A stretch of 64,000 bases of DNA from Hyphomicrobiales bacterium. Its GTDB lineage: Bacteria; Pseudomonadota; Alphaproteobacteria; Rhizobiales; Rhizobiaceae. A program made the position numbers and the translations under genes. The notes under the pieces are model-generated. The model did no database searches. It was not told the origin of the DNA and worked only from the letters and a program-made list of their open reading frames with translations. Positions 36,465-45,360 of this stretch are shown piece by piece. How positions within the stretch are numbered: position 1 is the stretch's first letter; every line of letters starts with the position of its first letter. The stretch is taken from assembly GCA_900471485.1 (NCBI GenBank), contig UCEU01000020.1:1-64000 (forward strand), in the 5' to 3' direction.

Positions 36465-37265
36465 ATGAAAATCATCCAGCTCACCGATACTCACCTCATG
36501 CCGTCGGGAAACGTCGTGAACGGCGTGGACCCCGAAAAGCAGCTGCGCGCCGCCGCAGCCGATATCCTGGCCAAGCATGCGGATGCCGATCTGCTCGTGA
36601 TTACCGGTGACCTGTGCAATTACGGCGACCCCGAGGCCTACGAAATCCTGCGCGACGTGCTGGCTCCCATGCCTTTTCCGGTTCGCATGATGCTCGGCAA
36701 CCATGACGACCGGCCGAACTTCATCGCCGCCTTCGCCGACCATCCGCGCGACGAGAACGGCTACATCCAGTCGTTCCTCGACACAGCGTTCGGCCGGCTG
36801 CTCTTCCTCGACAGCCACGAGAGCGGCGTGATCGGCGGCATCTTCGGAGAGGACCGGATGGCGTTTCTCGATACGGCGCTTGAAGGTGCCGGCGATCAGC
36901 CGGTCACCGTGTTCATCCACCATCCGCCCATGGATTGCGGCATCGCGCATTTCGAAAGGATCGGCATGCACGACGACGGCAAGATCATGAAGCGGCTCGC
37001 CGCGCATCCCGCCGGCGTTCGCCATATCGTCTTCGGCCACATCCACGTGCCCTTGGCGGGCACCAGCGCCGAAGGCATCGCCTTCTCCTCCGGCCAGGCC
37101 TGCTCGCACCGCTTCATTACCGACCTGGACGACCCGGCGCCGCTATGGACCGGCGGCAACCCCTGCTACCGCATCATCAACCTCGACGCCCAGGGCCTGC
37201 GCGCCTATGGCGCCGAAGTCGGTGAGATCGTCACGGCGCGCGCGCCGGTGTGCGAGGGGCCCTGA
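36465..37265 (+). CDS. Calcineurin-like phosphodiesterase (CpdA/GpdQ type)
   Basis: The 266-residue enzyme has the full binuclear-metal motif set: Asp8 and His10 in LTDTHL, the GDLCNYGD block, GNHDDRP, HHPP and GHIHVP. Relatives hydrolyse 3',5'-cyclic nucleotides or glycerophosphodiesters. No signal peptide is present, so it acts on imported substrate in the cytoplasm. Its place 73 bases after a PHO-regulated importer suggests release of phosphate or alcohol from an imported diester. A terminator separates it from the importer, so co-regulation is partial at best. Confidence 0.88.
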   Translation: MKIIQLTDTHLMPSGNVVNGVDPEKQLRAAAADILAKHADADLLVITGDLCNYGDPEAYEILRDVLAPMPFPVRMMLGNHDDRPNFIAAFADHPRDENGYIQSFLDTAFGRLLFLDSHESGVIGGIFGEDRMAFLDTALEGAGDQPVTVFIHHPPMDCGIAHFERIGMHDDGKIMKRLAAHPAGVRHIVFGHIHVPLAGTSAEGIAFSSGQACSHRFITDLDDPAPLWTGGNPCYRIINLDAQGLRAYGAEVGEIVTARAPVCEGP

Positions 37266-37282
37266 CGGGCCCCTCTTCTCTT
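37254..37282 (+). terminator. Terminator overlapping the phosphodiesterase stop codon
   Basis: Perfect 9-bp arms GAGGGGCCC (37254-37262) and GGGCCCCTC (37267-37275) enclose TGAC, which contains the stop codon. A T-rich TTCTCTTCTC follows. It separates this gene from the convergent nucleobase permease gene. Confidence 0.65.
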
Positions 37283-37283
37283 C

Positions 37284-38603
37284 TCAGACCTCCCGACGAC
37301 GGGCGAAGCCCAGCGCGTGGTAAAGCACGATCGCGCCGATCGTTGCCGTGCCGATGCCGTCGAGCGTGAAGCCGGCGACGTCGAGCTTGAAGTTGCCGGC
37401 GCCCAGCACGAGGGCGACGCCGACGGTGATCAGGTTGCGGGGCTCGGCGAAATCGACCTTGTTCTCGACCCAGATGCGTCCGGCCGTCGCCGCGATCAGG
37501 CCGAAAACGACGATCGAAAGGCCGCCGAGAACCGGGCCGGGGATGGTCTGGATCAGGGCGCCGAACTTCGGCGAGAAGCCGAGGAGAATGGCGACCGCGG
37601 CTGCAACAAGGAAGACCAGCGTCGAGAAGATGCGCGTGACCGCCATGACGCCCATGTTCTCGGCGTAGGTGGTCATGCCCGTGCCGCCGAGAAAGCCGGA
37701 GAGCATGGTCGCTATGCCGTCGCCGATGAAGGCGCGACCGAGGTAGGGATCGAGATTGCGGCCCGTCATCGCGCCGATCGCCTTGATATGCCCGAGGTTT
37801 TCGGCAACCAGGATGACCACGACAGGGGCAATCAGCGTCATCGCCGAGGCCGAGAAGACCGGCGACGTGAAATGCGGCAGGCCGAACCAGGCGGCGGCGG
37901 CGACGCCGGAGAAATCGATCGGCGTGCCGAGGCCGAGACCATTGGCGAGAACGAGGTAGGCCAGATAGGCGATCGCGCCGCCGATCAGGATCGGCAGTCG
38001 GCGTGTCATCCCGGGTGCGTAGACGGCGATCAGGCCGACCGCCGCAACTGTGAGCAGTGCCACCCAGCGCGAAAGCTGGCTGCCCTCAGGGCTCGCCGCA
38101 CCGGTGCCCGAGGCGCTGGCAATGGCGATCGGCGCCAGGACGAGACCGATCGCGGCAACGATCGCGCCTGTCAGTACCGGCGGCATCAGCCGTTCGATCC
38201 AGCGATGGCCGGCGAGCATGGTGATGATGCCGATCAGCGTATAGAGCGCGCCGGCAGCGATGATGCCACCCAGCGCAATCGCGATATTAGGATTTGGCGC
38301 ACCTGCCGAGGCGGCCGTTGCCACCAGAACCGGACCGATGAAGGCGAAGGACGAGCCGAGATAGCTGGGAACGCGCCCGCCGACGGCGACGAAGAAGATG
38401 AGCGTCGCGATACCCGAGAGCAGGATCGAAACATTGGGATCGAAGCCCATGATCATCGGCGCCAGCACCGTCGAACCGAACATCGCCACGACGTGCTGGA
38501 AGCCCAGCACCACCGTCTGCCCTGTCGGCAGCCGTTCGTCGGGCAGGATGCGCCCTTCCGTCTTCAACCGCCAACGTGGAAAATAACCGCCCGTCTCGCT
38601 CAT
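37284..38603 (-). CDS. Nucleobase:cation symporter, NCS2 family (uracil permease type)
   Basis: The 439-residue inner-membrane protein has about 14 hydrophobic segments and the NCS2 motifs. The two substrate-binding glutamates known from UraA are visible in VAENLGHIKAIG and GTGMTTYAENMGV, and the latter fits uracil-type rather than xanthine-type transporters. The N-terminal LPTGQTVVLGFQHVVAMFGST is typical. It is a single gene and is converged on by the phosphodiesterase gene. It should import uracil, or possibly another pyrimidine, by proton symport. Confidence 0.9.
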   Translation of the reverse strand: MSETGGYFPRWRLKTEGRILPDERLPTGQTVVLGFQHVVAMFGSTVLAPMIMGFDPNVSILLSGIATLIFFVAVGGRVPSYLGSSFAFIGPVLVATAASAGAPNPNIAIALGGIIAAGALYTLIGIITMLAGHRWIERLMPPVLTGAIVAAIGLVLAPIAIASASGTGAASPEGSQLSRWVALLTVAAVGLIAVYAPGMTRRLPILIGGAIAYLAYLVLANGLGLGTPIDFSGVAAAAWFGLPHFTSPVFSASAMTLIAPVVVILVAENLGHIKAIGAMTGRNLDPYLGRAFIGDGIATMLSGFLGGTGMTTYAENMGVMAVTRIFSTLVFLVAAAVAILLGFSPKFGALIQTIPGPVLGGLSIVVFGLIAATAGRIWVENKVDFAEPRNLITVGVALVLGAGNFKLDVAGFTLDGIGTATIGAIVLYHALGFARRREV

Positions 38604-38935
38604 GCACTCACCCCATTGTCCCCACCACCCCGTCGGTCGATCCGAGTGTTCTGTCAGGTTCGGCTGACGGCGGTGAAACTGAAATACTGCCGGATACTTG
38701 TCGCTGCTGAAGCGAAGGTCTGTCGTACCGGCTCACGGATGTGGTCGTTACTCCGAACGACGCCGGATGTCATGGGGACCAGACCGTTTTCCCACAGCCC
38801 CCGGGTGCGGCTTCGTCATGTATTCGTACATTCGCGCGTGCTTAAACCCTCCGTTAAGGTTCCATTGACCATAATTGTCGCCAAAGCGGCGTTGCGGATG
38901 CGCGTCCTGGATCCCTTTTATCGCGGACGAGTCTC
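38604..38935 (+). other. 332-bp intergenic region between divergent genes
   Basis: This gap lies between the divergent permease and peptidase-like genes, so it should hold both promoters. A -35-like TTGACC is present at 38865-38870, but I see no convincing -10 at the right distance. The half nearest the peptidase gene is AT-richer (CTTAAACCCTCCGTTAAGG). No ORF, repeat or RNA structure stands out. Confidence 0.5.
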
Positions 38936-40261
38936 GTGTTCCTGCATCAAACAATCCTGACCATCCCGACTGCCACCGTGGCTCTGGCGCTCTTCTCCGT
39001 CGCCCACCGCGCGGTGCTGATCGCCCTCCTGATCTTCGCCGGCATCGCCGGGACCGCGCAAGCCGCGGCCGACGAGCGCGCGCTGAAGCTCTATTTCACG
39101 CATACCGGCGAAAAGGCGACGATCGTCTTCAAGCGGAACGGCAAGTTCGATCCGAAAGGCCTTGCGCAGATCAACCGTTTCCTGCGCGACTGGCGGCGAA
39201 ACGAACCGACGCGAATGGACCCCAAGCTGCTCGATCTGGTCTGGGAAGTCTATCAGCGCAGCGGCGCCAAGGAAGCGATCCACGTGGTGTCGGCCTATCG
39301 CTCGCCGGCCACGAACAACATGCTGCGCAACCGCTCGCGCAACACCGGCGTCGCCAAGAAGAGCCAGCACATGCTCGGCAAGGCGATGGACTTCTACATC
39401 CCGGGCGTGAAGCTCACGACGCTCAGGGCGCTCGCCATGCAGGCCGAGGTCGGCGGTGTCGGCTACTACCCGAACTCGGGCTCGCCGTTCGTGCATCTCG
39501 ACGTCGGCAACGTGCGCGCCTGGCCGCGCATGTCGCGGCAGGAACTGGTGCGCCTGTTTCCTGACGGCCGCACGATCCATGTGCCGGCCGACGGCAGGGC
39601 GCTTCCCGGCTACAATCTGGCCATGGCCGAGAAGAAGAAGAGCAGCGCACGCCCGATCGTGGTTGCCCGCGATACCGGCGAGGACGACGAGGCAGGTGCG
39701 GATGCAGCTCCCGCCAAGCTTCCGAGCACGCTTGCAACGGCGATGCTGCCGATACCACAGAGCCGCGCGCGCGAGGCGCTCGCGCTGACATCGCGCAGCA
39801 AGGCAAACGACGAAGCCGCGACGCCTCCTATGCCGGAAGTTGCCTCGCTCGTGATCCCGTTGCCGATAACGCGGCCCCAGGTGGACGGCATCACCGTTGC
39901 GTCGATCGCGCCGGCGACGCCGGCAATGAAACCACCGGTGACGCTGGCGAGCCTCGTCGTCGGCAAAGGGCATTCCGGCGAACTCCTGATCGCAAGCCAG
40001 CAACGAGCCGCACTTTCGGGCCTGACTAGCGAGACTTCGGCACCCACGCCGATCGCCTCGACGATGCCGGTCATTTCCGCAGGCGTCGGCGGGATATCGA
40101 CGCGATCCCTGGTGACATGGGCGCTCAGCGCTCCCGGCAGCGCCGTAAAGATGACCGCGCCGCGCTTGCATGGCGCCGATTTCGATGAGGACGAGGACGA
40201 CGAGGCGTTCGATCTCGCCGACGACGACTTCGACGCCGACAGATTTGCCGTGGACGGCTGA
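38936..40261 (+). CDS. DUF882 / YcbK-like murein peptidase-like protein with long acidic tail
   Basis: The 441-residue reading frame starts with a signal anchor or signal peptide (VLIALLIFAGIAGTAQA). It then has a DUF882/M15-type domain (about residues 45-215) with the Zn-ligand pattern SQHMLGKAMDFY and FVHLDVG. The M15-like fold suggests cleavage of peptidoglycan cross-bridges in the periplasm. The last 200 residues are low-complexity Ala/Thr/Pro-rich and end in an acidic run (DEDEDDEAFDLADDD), which is unusual. The GTG at 38936 has a poor Shine-Dalgarno and several later GTG codons would also leave a signal peptide, so the start is uncertain. Confidence 0.8.
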   Translation: MFLHQTILTIPTATVALALFSVAHRAVLIALLIFAGIAGTAQAAADERALKLYFTHTGEKATIVFKRNGKFDPKGLAQINRFLRDWRRNEPTRMDPKLLDLVWEVYQRSGAKEAIHVVSAYRSPATNNMLRNRSRNTGVAKKSQHMLGKAMDFYIPGVKLTTLRALAMQAEVGGVGYYPNSGSPFVHLDVGNVRAWPRMSRQELVRLFPDGRTIHVPADGRALPGYNLAMAEKKKSSARPIVVARDTGEDDEAGADAAPAKLPSTLATAMLPIPQSRAREALALTSRSKANDEAATPPMPEVASLVIPLPITRPQVDGITVASIAPATPAMKPPVTLASLVVGKGHSGELLIASQQRAALSGLTSETSAPTPIASTMPVISAGVGGISTRSLVTWALSAPGSAVKMTAPRLHGADFDEDEDDEAFDLADDDFDADRFAVDG

Positions 40262-40280
40262 AACCCTTTCCTTCCGCGTG

Positions 40281-40304
40281 CCGACGCCTAAATTCAGGCG
40301 TCGG
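40281..40304 (+). other. Hairpin after the peptidase-like gene
   Basis: Perfect 9-bp arms CCGACGCCT (40281-40289) and AGGCGTCGG (40296-40304) enclose AAATTC. No T-run follows on the + strand. It may stabilise or end the transcript before the next gene at 40328. Confidence 0.45.
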
Positions 40305-40327
40305 TTGCAATAGCAGGAAGGATCACC

Positions 40328-40837
40328 GTGCGGACGCTTCTGAGCCTGAGCATAATCGCATTCACTCTTGCCACTCCCGCGTTCGCGGCGGATGGCGCGC
40401 CCGGTCCGGCACCGGCCATCGACCCCAACGTCGCTCCCTGCACCAAGGTGACCGCCACGGAAATCGAAGAGTTCGTGGGAGCGTCGGCTCGCATTATCGA
40501 GACAAACCCCTTTCTTTGCCGCTGGCAGGCGGTCGAAGAAGAGAAGTACGCGCAGGTCACCCTCATCCCCAAGGAGACAATCGGCGCGCCGGCGGGGAAG
40601 GAACGGGCCTATTTCGATCAGTCGATCGGCGGCGAGCAGGACCGCAGCAAGCCCGGCGAAATGGTAGAGCTGCAGGGCATCGGCGAAAGCGCCTGGGCGC
40701 TGAAGCTCGCGGATAATCCGACGAACTTCCACCAGATCTATTTTTTCAAGAACCTGAAGACCGGAACGGTTGCGACCAACGGCGTTGGTTACGAGGCAAC
40801 AGCCGAACTCGCACGCCGGGCGGCTGCGCGCTTCTAG
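40328..40837 (+). CDS. Small secreted protein of unknown function
   Basis: The 169-residue product starts at a GTG behind AGGAAGGATC and has a clear signal peptide (about 1-20, ending AFAADGA). The mature part has two cysteines (VAPCTKV and PFLCRWQ), a possible disulfide. It resembles small periplasmic or lipoprotein-like domains of about 130 residues with no named function. It follows the peptidase-like gene by 66 bases on the same strand. I do not assign a role. Confidence 0.65.
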   Translation: MRTLLSLSIIAFTLATPAFAADGAPGPAPAIDPNVAPCTKVTATEIEEFVGASARIIETNPFLCRWQAVEEEKYAQVTLIPKETIGAPAGKERAYFDQSIGGEQDRSKPGEMVELQGIGESAWALKLADNPTNFHQIYFFKNLKTGTVATNGVGYEATAELARRAAARF

Positions 40838-40938
40838 AGCAATTCCAGGAAAAGTGCGAAGCGGTTTTCCGTCCGGAATTGCGTGAAAACAAAGGATTAG
40901 AGCTGTTCCGCGATTCGAAGAAAAGCGGAACAGCTCTC
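40838..40938. repeat. Palindromic intergenic repeat of Rhizobiales type
   Basis: Two adjacent stem-loops form a mosaic. The first has arms GCAATTCC (40839-40846) and GGAATTGC (40875-40882) with an inner GGAAAA/TTTTCC pair. The second has perfect 13-bp arms AGAGCTGTTCCGC (40899-40911) and its complement (40925-40937). Elements with AATTCCAGGAAAAGTGCGAAG recur between genes in many Rhizobiaceae genomes. The element immediately follows the stop codon of the secreted-protein gene. Confidence 0.75.
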
Positions 40939-41008
40939 GGCATGACACATGGATAGGCCGGGCCTGGAGTGGTTCACCCGGCCGGAGCCGGATGAACCAT
41001 TTTGATGA

Positions 41009-42325
41009 TCAGTTCGCCAGCAGATCGTTGACACGCGTCTCGGCATCGGTGAGCGCCGCGTCGATGTCCTTCTGGCCCATGATGGCCGCCGCGATCTCTT
41101 CGCCGATCGTGTCGTTGACGGCGAACTGGTGGCGCACCTGCGCCGGCAGCGGCTTGGCGACGTTGGCGATGCTGAGGATCGTCGTGCGGTGCGGCAGCGC
41201 CTTGAACTCGGCGGAATCGATGACCGCCTGCTCAGCCGGCAGATGGCCGGTGCGTGACCAGTCGAAGTTATGGTCCGCCATGAACTTCATGAACTTGCCG
41301 ATCGCGGCCGTCTGCTCCGGCGTGCGATCCTTCTTGGTGACAGCCCAGGAGTGACCATCCGACCAGTAGGCCGGCTCGCCGCCGAAGACCGGCGGATAAG
41401 GATAGACAGCGTAGCCGTTGCTCAGCGGGTTGTCGGCCTGCTTCGACTGCGCGTCGAAGTCGCCCACGACCCAGGTGCCGTTCAGGAGAACGCCGCCCTC
41501 ACCCTTGGTGAAGCCGGAAAGCGACGCGGCATAGTCCTCGTCCTTGGTCGTCAGATCCTGGTCGTAGATGTCCTTGAACAGCTGCACGACCTTCTTGGCC
41601 TCTGGCGTGTTGAGCTTCACATGGGTCGGATCGGCGAAGAAGTCCGACTTCATCTGCGTGAGGTAGATGTAGAGCGCGCGATAGAAGGCGCCCTTTTCGT
41701 TCGTCATGCTCTGCACGAGGTAGGGCTTGCCGGTCTTTTCCTTGAACTGCTTTGCCTGCGCCAGCAACTCATCGGCCGTCTTCGGCAGCATCGGCGTGCC
41801 GTCGTCGTTGACGAGGCCGGCCTGGCGGAAATAGTTCATGTTGATGTGCCACAGCATGGTGTGGGAATCGATCGGCAGGCCGAAGATCTGACCTTCCTTC
41901 GTCACACCTTCGCGGCCGGCCGCGGTGAACGCGGCGGGATCGACGCCGGCAGCCTTGAGCATGTCGTCCAGCGGCTCGATCAGCCCCTTGGACTGATAGT
42001 CCGACAGGACGGATTCGTGCATGGTGACGACATCCGGCGGTTCGCCCGATGCGATCTGCGCGGTCAGCTGGTCATAGCCCGGCCATTCCACGGTGTTGAC
42101 GTTGATCTTGATGTCGGGATTGTCGGCAACGAACTTGTTGATCTGCGAGGTGATGATGCCGCACTCGCCGACGGCCTTGCTGACGTCGGTGTTGCTTCCC
42201 CAATCGGCATCGCAGGCGCCGAAGAAGCGCTGCAGGGTGATCTCGACCGGATCGGCGGCGAAGGCGGCACCGGACGCCAAGGTCAGCGCCGCCGCCATCA
42301 ATATGCTTCTCATTCTGGCTTTCAT
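41009..42325 (-). CDS. Orphan sugar-binding protein (CUT1), GH2-linked
   Basis: The 438-residue periplasmic protein has a signal peptide (about 1-24, ending SGAAFAADP). It is a close paralogue of the binding protein at 17055-18380, sharing the cysteine pair FFGACDADWG/VGECGII and long stretches such as SDGHSWAV-like and FDWSRTGHLPA segments. AGGAGGAG precedes the ATG. It lies downstream of the GH2 gene (97-base gap, same strand), but no permease or ATPase gene is nearby. It may dock onto the arabinoside permeases at 15189-16972 or onto a transporter elsewhere. Confidence 0.88.
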   Translation of the reverse strand: MKARMRSILMAAALTLASGAAFAADPVEITLQRFFGACDADWGSNTDVSKAVGECGIITSQINKFVADNPDIKINVNTVEWPGYDQLTAQIASGEPPDVVTMHESVLSDYQSKGLIEPLDDMLKAAGVDPAAFTAAGREGVTKEGQIFGLPIDSHTMLWHINMNYFRQAGLVNDDGTPMLPKTADELLAQAKQFKEKTGKPYLVQSMTNEKGAFYRALYIYLTQMKSDFFADPTHVKLNTPEAKKVVQLFKDIYDQDLTTKDEDYAASLSGFTKGEGGVLLNGTWVVGDFDAQSKQADNPLSNGYAVYPYPPVFGGEPAYWSDGHSWAVTKKDRTPEQTAAIGKFMKFMADHNFDWSRTGHLPAEQAVIDSAEFKALPHRTTILSIANVAKPLPAQVRHQFAVNDTIGEEIAAAIMGQKDIDAALTDAETRVNDLLAN

Positions 42326-42422
42326 CGCAATCTCCTCCTATTGCTTGCGAAAACACATTTCGAACCTGATTTTCAGTCCATCTCCATCATCGCCTTTCGG
42401 CAGGACAGGCGGACCTCTCTCC

Positions 42423-45194
42423 TCATCCCCTGTTCTGGTTGACGGTGGCGATCATGGCATCGAACAGGGCCGCCGCCACGGGATCGGTGCCCGCGGGTGC
42501 GTTGGTCAGGCGGAACGTCGTCGCGACGAGCCCGCCCTTGCCGACGCGGCGCTCGGCGATCGTGACCGCCGGCTTGTGCACCCAGCCGATCACCAGACCG
42601 CCATGAACCGGCCCGGCATATTCGAAAGTGCGGAAGCCGGTCATGACATGGCGCGGAACGACCTTCTCGAAGGACAGATCGAGCAGCGGGCCACCCGGAA
42701 GCGACGCAAAGGCGCCCTCGCGGCGGATCCAGCTGAAGTTGGCGATCCAGTCACCGCGCCAGAGCGTTCCCTCGCGGGCGATCAGGCCGATGCCGGGTAC
42801 CTGCTGGTCGATACCAACGGGCATGTCGCGCTCATCGACGCTCATGTCGCGATAGGGAATTTCGCCGGCGGGGATATCCGTGCGCAGGTTGCGATGCGTG
42901 GCGACGCTGCCGTCAGCGATGACAAGATAGCGCGCGCCGTGGCGCATGGCCTCGATATCGCTCTCGTCGAGCGCATGGGCCAGATTGACGTCGGCTGCCG
43001 CGGGCTCCGAGACCCCGTAGCCGAGCTTTTCGGCGAAGGCGCGAAGTGCCGGATCTCTTGATGCGATCGTCGGCAGGCCGGCCACGTCACGCCTGGCGTA
43101 GAGCGCGATGTCGAGGACATTGGCGGCAATGCGCCGGCCGCCAGCCAGGACCTCGAACGCGATGCTGAGCATGCGGTTGCTTGTCGTCTCCGGCATCGTC
43201 AACGGCACGGTGCCGGCGCGCGCAATCGCGTTTGCGCCAGTGGCCGGAAGCGGGCGTTCGCCGTCCTGGCCATAGCTCCAGCGGATCGTCGCTCCCTCGG
43301 GAATGGACGCGCCGCCGGTCGCCACCGAAAGATCGACGTCGAGCACGTCGCCGGAATAGGCGGACCACGCCTTGGGGCGCGCGACGATGACGACGTCCGT
43401 GTTGATGCTGGCGAACTGGTCGTGGAAGACGCGCGGGTTGCGGTTGATATCCAAGAGGCCGTTGGCTTCCCAATGGACGTCGGTGAACTCCGTGATGACG
43501 TAACCGACGATCTCGGGATGCGCGCGCATTACCTCGATCTCGTATTTGAGGTTGGCGAACTGGTACCACTGCGCCGCCTCGATGAAGGAGCCGAAGTCCT
43601 TGAAGACGGTATCGAGATGCAGCGCCCGGAAGCGCTTCTGCACGCCATGCGGATAGGCGACGCCATCGCCCCAGGTGGCACCGGTCTCCATCCAGAATGG
43701 TTCGGAGCCATCCTCGAGCAGCAGCTTCGACGGATCAGGCAGGCCCCATACGCCGAACTCCGAGACGATCAGCGGTTCGTCTCCCCGCCACTCAGCATCG
43801 CCGAGGCTGGAATAGGTCCATTTGGCGCCCGTCGCGAACTGGCTTGTGATGTCGTCCCATTCCTCGCGGCGCTCCGGCACCGAGCGGTAATAGTGATAAT
43901 CGTTAAGATCGGACTTCACGTGGAAGTTCGGGAAGCAGGCAGAATTGTCGGTGACGAGGCGGCCCGGATCGCGCGCCTTCAGCCAGTCGAAAGTCTCGAC
44001 CAGCCAGCGGCGGTGGTCGGCATTCTCGACGAGGCGCGTGCCCCAATCCTCGTTGATGATCGTCCAGGCGATGATCGACGGATGGTGACCGTCGCGCCGG
44101 ATGATCCCTTCCATCGTGTCGCGCATGCGCCGGGCTGAGGCTTCCGTGAATGTCTGGACGTTCGGAATTTCCGTCCAGATCAACAGGCCGAGGCGATCGG
44201 CGACGTCGTAGTATCGCGGATCGGGAACCTTGATGTGGACGCGCAGCGTGTTCAGCCCGAGCGCCTTGGCCTTGCGCGCCTGATCCTCGAGGAATTCGAG
44301 CGACGGCGGCGTGCAGATGCCCTCGGGGTAATAATCCTGGTCGAGCGCGGCGCGCATGTAGAGCGGCGCGCCGTTCAGGAAAAGCTGCCCGTCACGCGTC
44401 TCTATCGTACGAAAGCCGAAGCTGACCGATGTCGCGTCAACGACGGCGCCCGCCGAGACAAGGCTGATATCGGCGCGGTATAGATGCGGTGTCTCCGTCG
44501 ACCACGGCTTCACGTTCGGCACGGTGAGGCCGAGGCTTTGCCCACTGCCCGTCGCGGTCACCTGCAAGCCGCCATCGGGTCCATGGATCACGACCTGAAC
44601 CTCGGCATCGCCAGCCGCAGTCGAGAGATCGAGATCGACGCGAACATTGCCGGAGCCGAGCTCGGCGTGGACAGCTGCGTGCTTGATATGCCTGGCATCG
44701 CGAGCCTCGAGCGTCACGGACTGCCAAATGCCGCCGAGCGGCCCATACCAGCTCTGCTTGCCGTGCGGAATCTCGGCAAAGGGGAAATCCGGATACTTCA
44801 CCGCGTCGGCGCTCGGCAGCGTGACGGTCACCTCGATCTCGTTGTCGGCCTTGAGCACGTCGTGCGGGATCACGAGCGAGAACGGCAGATAGCCGCCTTC
44901 GTTCGTACCGATCGACTGGCCGTTGACGACGACTTCGGAGAAATAGTTCACCGCGCCGAAGTGCAGCACGATCTCGCGGCCGGCCCATTCACCGGGAAGC
45001 GCGAAACGCCGACGATAAACCGCCGTACCGAAGGCATCGCGCAGATCCGCGAATTCGGATTGCCAGACGGAAGGAACAGAGGTCGGTCGCCACTCGGCCT
45101 GGCCTTCGAACCTGAACTGCCAAAGGCCGTCGAGTGTCATTCGCTCGCGCACATCATGCGATGGCGACAAAGCGGGGGTGACATGGGCGGTCAT
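42423..45194 (-). CDS. GH2 glycoside hydrolase (beta-galactosidase/glucuronidase-like)
   Basis: The 923-residue cytoplasmic enzyme has the GH2 layout: jelly-roll sugar-binding domain (about 20-180), immunoglobulin-like domain (to about 285), TIM barrel (about 290-560) and long C-terminal beta domains. The acid/base is Glu382 in IINEDWG and the nucleophile is Glu479 in VSEFGVWG. GH2 covers beta-galactosidases, beta-mannosidases, beta-glucuronidases and exo-glucosaminidases. I cannot fix the substrate, though NEDWG departs from the NEN of LacZ. It is divergent from a LacI regulator and is followed by an orphan binding protein. Confidence 0.88.
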   Translation of the reverse strand: MTAHVTPALSPSHDVRERMTLDGLWQFRFEGQAEWRPTSVPSVWQSEFADLRDAFGTAVYRRRFALPGEWAGREIVLHFGAVNYFSEVVVNGQSIGTNEGGYLPFSLVIPHDVLKADNEIEVTVTLPSADAVKYPDFPFAEIPHGKQSWYGPLGGIWQSVTLEARDARHIKHAAVHAELGSGNVRVDLDLSTAAGDAEVQVVIHGPDGGLQVTATGSGQSLGLTVPNVKPWSTETPHLYRADISLVSAGAVVDATSVSFGFRTIETRDGQLFLNGAPLYMRAALDQDYYPEGICTPPSLEFLEDQARKAKALGLNTLRVHIKVPDPRYYDVADRLGLLIWTEIPNVQTFTEASARRMRDTMEGIIRRDGHHPSIIAWTIINEDWGTRLVENADHRRWLVETFDWLKARDPGRLVTDNSACFPNFHVKSDLNDYHYYRSVPERREEWDDITSQFATGAKWTYSSLGDAEWRGDEPLIVSEFGVWGLPDPSKLLLEDGSEPFWMETGATWGDGVAYPHGVQKRFRALHLDTVFKDFGSFIEAAQWYQFANLKYEIEVMRAHPEIVGYVITEFTDVHWEANGLLDINRNPRVFHDQFASINTDVVIVARPKAWSAYSGDVLDVDLSVATGGASIPEGATIRWSYGQDGERPLPATGANAIARAGTVPLTMPETTSNRMLSIAFEVLAGGRRIAANVLDIALYARRDVAGLPTIASRDPALRAFAEKLGYGVSEPAAADVNLAHALDESDIEAMRHGARYLVIADGSVATHRNLRTDIPAGEIPYRDMSVDERDMPVGIDQQVPGIGLIAREGTLWRGDWIANFSWIRREGAFASLPGGPLLDLSFEKVVPRHVMTGFRTFEYAGPVHGGLVIGWVHKPAVTIAERRVGKGGLVATTFRLTNAPAGTDPVAAALFDAMIATVNQNRG

Positions 45195-45218
45195 GAAGTC
45201 TCTCCCTTGCGCATAATC

Positions 45219-45237
45219 TTATTAGTAATATTATTAG
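45219..45237. promoter_or_regulatory. Candidate operator for the LacI regulator next to GH2
   Basis: TTATTAG occurs twice as a direct repeat (45219-45225 and 45231-45237), twelve bases apart, around a TAATATTA core palindrome. It is a sharply AT-rich patch in the 166-bp gap between the divergent GH2 and LacI genes, about 25 bases from the GH2 start. It would suit repression of GH2. Confidence 0.45.
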
Positions 45238-45360
45238 TTATGCGTATCGGCATTATAACCAGGTGGCAAGCGGAAAATTCCATGACCCACATCGGACCTT
45301 GGCCGGTTGTCGGAAAGCGAATTTTCTGTAATTTGATGAAGGAGATGGCCGATCGATGAA

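Noticed and set aside
40838..40938. Simple Rho-independent terminator after the small secreted-protein gene
   Set aside because: Two stems are present but no T-run follows either. The sequence fits a dispersed Rhizobiales palindromic repeat better.
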